Positions 5,156 through 7,940 of a DNA stretch of 7,940 bases are shown here, one piece after another. The notes under the pieces are model-generated. The model was not told where the DNA came from, did no database searches, and worked only from the letters and a program-made list of their open reading frames with translations. Position 1 is the first letter of the stretch; the number at the start of each line of letters is the position of its first letter. The stretch is from Oscillospiraceae bacterium (GTDB taxonomy: Bacteria > Bacillota > Clostridia > Oscillospirales > Ruminococcaceae). The stretch is from contig JAEDNF010000067.1 of assembly GCA_016302655.1 (NCBI GenBank), positions 1-7,940 of the forward strand. The letters are read 5' to 3'. A program made the position numbers and the translations under genes.

Positions 5156-6967
5156 CTACACGCTTTCGGGCGTTCCCGGCTGAACCGAAGGCGGCTCTTC
5201 ACCGATATACCTTGAAGCGTTTTCCCCGATGGCATAGACATTTATATCATTTATTCTTCCTATAAGAACACAGGCGCCATTTACGCTTATAGAATCGCCG
5301 CTTACCACATAACAGTCTGTCGGGAGCTTTTCGCCCTTTTCGATATACTTTACCGTCGATGACTGATTGTAGTACTGTATGCTCATAGCTGTCATACGGT
5401 CAGAGTCATATACGGCGATTATCTTATTATCCGTTCCGCCCGAATACTGAGCGATACAGCTGTTTATTCTCAGCGTATCCGCAGCATTTTCACCGGTCTG
5501 CCGTGCATATCCGAAAAGCCCCGTTGTTGCGGCAAAAACCGACGCATATATTATCACTCCCGAAAAGACAGCAGCGGTAATACTTGACGCGTGGAGCTTA
5601 GTACAGCACACCACCGGAACAATTACCGCAAACACGGTGAACATAAGGCACACGGGGTAGAGTAAAACCGAGCTTGTAAGCCCTGCGGAAGCGTCGCATC
5701 CTATCAGCATAGCGGTAACTCCCGGCGTGATGACATTGTTGAGTATCTCTGTGTTATAGAATGATTTGTTATATGCAAGCATAGCGGCTGTTGCGGCAAC
5801 TCCGTTTGATGTAACGCTGAGCAGCAGTCTTGTATAGCTGATTCCATATACAAAAAGATAGCTGAAAAACAGCAGAACAAGCGGCACCGTAAAGGCAAAT
5901 ACACTCTGAGCACCGAATATATTATCCTGTGTAGCAACGCCCTGCGGCAAGCTTAAGAATGCGTCTGCGGGCAGGGTGAACAGCAGCATTAATACGGTAA
6001 GTACGCCCATAAGCACAAAGCGCCCGTCATAATACTGTTCTTCATTTCTGCGCTTACAGCGGATAAAGCTGACAACGGCTATTACGGCAAAGGTAACTGC
6101 CGCACCGCCGATGCCCCACGAAGAAGCGATGAAATAGTACAGCCGACCTCCGAGCAGGGCAAAAAACTCCGCAACCGAGTTTGAAAGCGCATCTGCCGAA
6201 TTAATTACGGTATGCACTATTCCTCCCGAAAAAGCGTATATATCTTTTGCAAAATAAGTAAGAACGATATCCGCTGAAACAAGAATCAGAAAAGTAAAGG
6301 CATATACTCCGAGATACAACGGCTTTTTCTTATGAACAAGCCTTGCGTAAATGATAAAAACTCCTACTGCGATAAAGACGCCGATGCAGGAAGCATTCAG
6401 AAAATAAGCGCAGGCAGTAAGCAAACCGGTCGTTAGCGAAGCAAAGAATATGCTTGCTTTTTTGCCGTTTTCCTTTTCTTCTCTGAATATAACAAGCAAT
6501 ATAAGCCAGATAAAAACGGCGGAAAGCGGCTCGGACAGCATATAATGCGAATAGGTGAGTACCGAAGGGAATATGCTGCAGATAAGCGTTATCAGTAAAC
6601 GCTTGCCGAGTTTTTCAACTCCGAGCTTTGAAGTAAGTCGGAATGTCACAAGCGGTATAAGCGCATACAGCGCCGAGTTTATCAGCATTATCAGCTTATA
6701 CTGAATGACAGGATCGGGGCAAAGCATGGCAGGTATATACGGTATTCCACGCAAAAAACCGCCTATGCTGTCTACTGCAGGCATTATCTCCGTCCAGTCC
6801 CTGCCGAGAAAAACTGCCGCCGCAGAAGCACCGGCGAACTCTTCTTCAAGAGACATCACCTGCAAAAACATACCGAGTGCCGAAGCGAAGACAAAAAAGG
6901 TAAAGTACACAAGAAGCGACATCCCTTTTTCGCCCTTTTTACCGTAGAAAGTATTAAGTCTGCTCAA
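5156..6967 (-). CDS. polytopic membrane protein, possible GT-C-type glycosyltransferase
   Basis: This 603-residue protein has roughly 12-14 hydrophobic segments between about 17 and 484, then a mainly soluble C-terminal domain (about 490-603) ending in a Pro/Glu tail. After helix 1 comes a loop with charged residues (EEEF at 41-44, RDWTEIMPAVD at 56-66) and GIPYIP (74-79). SHYMLSEPLSAVFIWL (140-155) resembles the region where GT-C lipid-dependent glycosyltransferases carry a conserved Glu-Pro/Ser pattern. That resemblance and the topology are the only basis for a GT-C guess; a transporter or other envelope protein is possible. The start is TTG at 6967 with GGAGG 8 nt upstream; the first in-frame ATG (6922) has no suitable site. 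It lies 38 nt after the RING-like gene and 37 nt before trkH-like, suggesting co-transcription. Confidence 0.8.
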   Translation of the reverse strand: MSRLNTFYGKKGEKGMSLLVYFTFFVFASALGMFLQVMSLEEEFAGASAAAVFLGRDWTEIMPAVDSIGGFLRGIPYIPAMLCPDPVIQYKLIMLINSALYALIPLVTFRLTSKLGVEKLGKRLLITLICSIFPSVLTYSHYMLSEPLSAVFIWLILLVIFREEKENGKKASIFFASLTTGLLTACAYFLNASCIGVFIAVGVFIIYARLVHKKKPLYLGVYAFTFLILVSADIVLTYFAKDIYAFSGGIVHTVINSADALSNSVAEFFALLGGRLYYFIASSWGIGGAAVTFAVIAVVSFIRCKRRNEEQYYDGRFVLMGVLTVLMLLFTLPADAFLSLPQGVATQDNIFGAQSVFAFTVPLVLLFFSYLFVYGISYTRLLLSVTSNGVAATAAMLAYNKSFYNTEILNNVITPGVTAMLIGCDASAGLTSSVLLYPVCLMFTVFAVIVPVVCCTKLHASSITAAVFSGVIIYASVFAATTGLFGYARQTGENAADTLRINSCIAQYSGGTDNKIIAVYDSDRMTAMSIQYYNQSSTVKYIEKGEKLPTDCYVVSGDSISVNGACVLIGRINDINVYAIGENASRYIGEEPPSVQPGTPESV

Positions 6968-6975
6968 ATGTCGCT

Positions 6976-6980
6976 CCTCC
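6976..6980 (-). promoter_or_regulatory. ribosome binding site deciding a TTG start
   Basis: On the minus strand GGAGG (6980-6976), itself preceded by AAGGAA, is followed by AGCGACAT and then TTG at 6967. The 8-nt spacing is optimal. The first ATG in the same frame, 45 nt further on, lacks such a site, so the TTG is taken as the real start of the large membrane protein. Confidence 0.7.
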
Positions 6981-7005
6981 TTCCTTTTGTTTTTGCTTTA
7001 CCGCA

Positions 7006-7881
7006 TTACGAATAAAGGCTGATGCCAAGCATATTGTTTATCACCTGGAGAATAAGCAGCATTGCAAGAACAGTACAGAATGAGAATGCAACGGAGTAGA
7101 AAAGTCCGGGTCTTCCTGCCGCCTCAATTCTGCAAAGAATGCTGTCATAGCTCTCGCTTGAATATTGCTGTTTTATACTTTTTATCTTTTTAAGCATGGT
7201 CTTAAAATAGAAGTAATTGAAAAACATCAATATAAACATATTTATTGCCATTGCGGCGGCAATAGAAGCATAATAAATCAGCGTTCCTGCACCGTTATCG
7301 TTTTGGGCAAATTCAAAGCTGTTCATCATTATTATCCTCAGCTCGCTGAAAAAGAAGAAAACCGCCGTCATAATGACTCCGAAAAGGTTCATCTTGCGAT
7401 AAAAGCAATGCAGAGGAAACAGAAGAAATGCTGCAAAGTTCATCTTCATTATCTTGCCGTGCTTGATAAACTCACGGAAGACAGGAAGATAATAATAGCC
7501 GTTCTTTCCGACAAATTTTAACATCTCCGCAGGCGTGACTCCGTCAACCTCGCCCATATCCTTCTCCTGTTCAAGCAGGCGTTTATTCATAATCTCACGG
7601 TATTCATCGTAGCTCTCTGCGTGAATTACCTCAAACTGAGAATCGTTTTCTTTCCTTTCGTTCTGAGCAATCTCTATATTTTCAAAATGCTCTTTGAGCT
7701 TCTGGGATTCACCCTTCCACTCAAAAGCACCGTGCTCAGCCGAATGAACACAGAGTCCGACTCTGTGCCAACATTCTTTATGATACGGCGTGCCGCATTC
7801 GGGACATACCACTATATCTTCATCGTCAAAGAACTTCATGTCGCAAACGGCGCATTTTTCATTTCTAAACTGATCGTGCAT
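7006..7881 (-). CDS. RING-finger-like zinc-binding membrane protein
   Basis: This 291-residue protein joins an N-terminal zinc-binding module to a membrane domain. Candidate ligands are C10, C13, C26, C29, H34, C37, C44 and H46 or H50, in the order C-x2-C-x12-C-x2-C-x4-H-x2-C-x6-C. This matches the prokaryotic RING family 1 (Prok-RING) pattern CPECGTPYHKECW. A charged linker (55-110), probably helical, follows. GVTPAEMLKFVGKN (114-127), then YYYLPVF and AFLLFPLHCFYRKM (151-164) resemble the DUF2628-like region common in Clostridia, with helices near 148-158, 166-181, 200-224 and 260-285. Function is unknown; ubiquitin ligase activity should not be assumed, as the fold may only bind protein or lipid. 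The ATG at 7881 has AAGGA 8-9 nt upstream. It appears to head the operon. Confidence 0.85.
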   Translation of the reverse strand: MHDQFRNEKCAVCDMKFFDDEDIVVCPECGTPYHKECWHRVGLCVHSAEHGAFEWKGESQKLKEHFENIEIAQNERKENDSQFEVIHAESYDEYREIMNKRLLEQEKDMGEVDGVTPAEMLKFVGKNGYYYLPVFREFIKHGKIMKMNFAAFLLFPLHCFYRKMNLFGVIMTAVFFFFSELRIIMMNSFEFAQNDNGAGTLIYYASIAAAMAINMFILMFFNYFYFKTMLKKIKSIKQQYSSESYDSILCRIEAAGRPGLFYSVAFSFCTVLAMLLILQVINNMLGISLYS

Positions 7882-7927
7882 TATGCTTTTCCTTATTGTC
7901 GATTTAATAGGCGAATATATTTAATAT

Positions 7928-7933
7928 ATTATA
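7928..7933 (-). promoter_or_regulatory. candidate extended -10 box for the operon starting at 7881
   Basis: On the minus strand the window edge holds TGTGATATAAT: a perfect TATAAT (7933-7928) with TGA before it. It lies 46 nt upstream of the ATG at 7881, giving a leader of about 40 nt. The -35 box would be at about 7951-7956, outside the window, so the promoter cannot be completed and the AT-rich setting lowers certainty. Confidence 0.4.
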
Positions 7934-7940
7934 TCACATT

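Overview
The window reads as a chromosomal segment from an anaerobic low-to-mid G+C Gram-positive bacterium of the class Clostridia, most likely a gut Ruminococcaceae/Oscillospiraceae-type organism. The main clue is a SCIFF ranthipeptide gene beside its radical SAM maturase, a pair nearly universal in Clostridia and rare elsewhere. The trmN6-like/rsmI pair resembles Firmicutes gene order, strong GGAGG-type ribosome binding sites are present, and one gene appears to use a TTG start. The species cannot be named from the sequence alone.

All credible genes lie on the minus strand, so the window reads from high to low coordinates. From the right edge: a RING-finger-like membrane protein (7881-7006), a roughly 600-residue polytopic membrane protein that may be a GT-C-type glycosyltransferase (6967-5156), a TrkH/KtrB potassium transporter (5118-3757), a TrmN6/YabB-type methyltransferase (3755-3003), the 16S rRNA methyltransferase RsmI (2998-2168), and a 50-residue single-pass membrane protein (2118-1966). 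Gaps are 1-49 nt and no convincing terminator is visible between them, so they could form one transcript. It would start from an extended -10 sequence at the right edge.

A good promoter (1949-1921) then drives scfA (1890-1744), which encodes the 48-residue six-cysteine SCIFF precursor. A stem-loop (1719-1692) separates it from scfB (1639-278), the radical SAM/SPASM maturase predicted to install a Cys-to-Thr thioether. The hairpin has only a short, interrupted T-run, so it looks like a leaky terminator or RNA-stabilising element that would give more precursor than enzyme.

The 277 bases left of scfB hold no gene but have visible structure. A roughly 160-bp GC-rich element has imperfect terminal inverted repeats, three hairpins and a strong G-quadruplex motif on the transcribed strand. 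A 10-bp direct repeat brackets it. Removing the segment between the direct repeats would put a 13-bp terminator-like hairpin (97-69) about 6 nt after the scfB stop codon, suggesting that a small mobile or repeat element inserted between scfB and its terminator. A candidate promoter near the left edge points out of the window.

The genes do not obviously form one pathway: RNA modification, potassium uptake, envelope functions and a RiPP pair are adjacent. The best candidates for new biology are the inserted element, the small membrane protein beside SCIFF, and the two unassigned membrane proteins.
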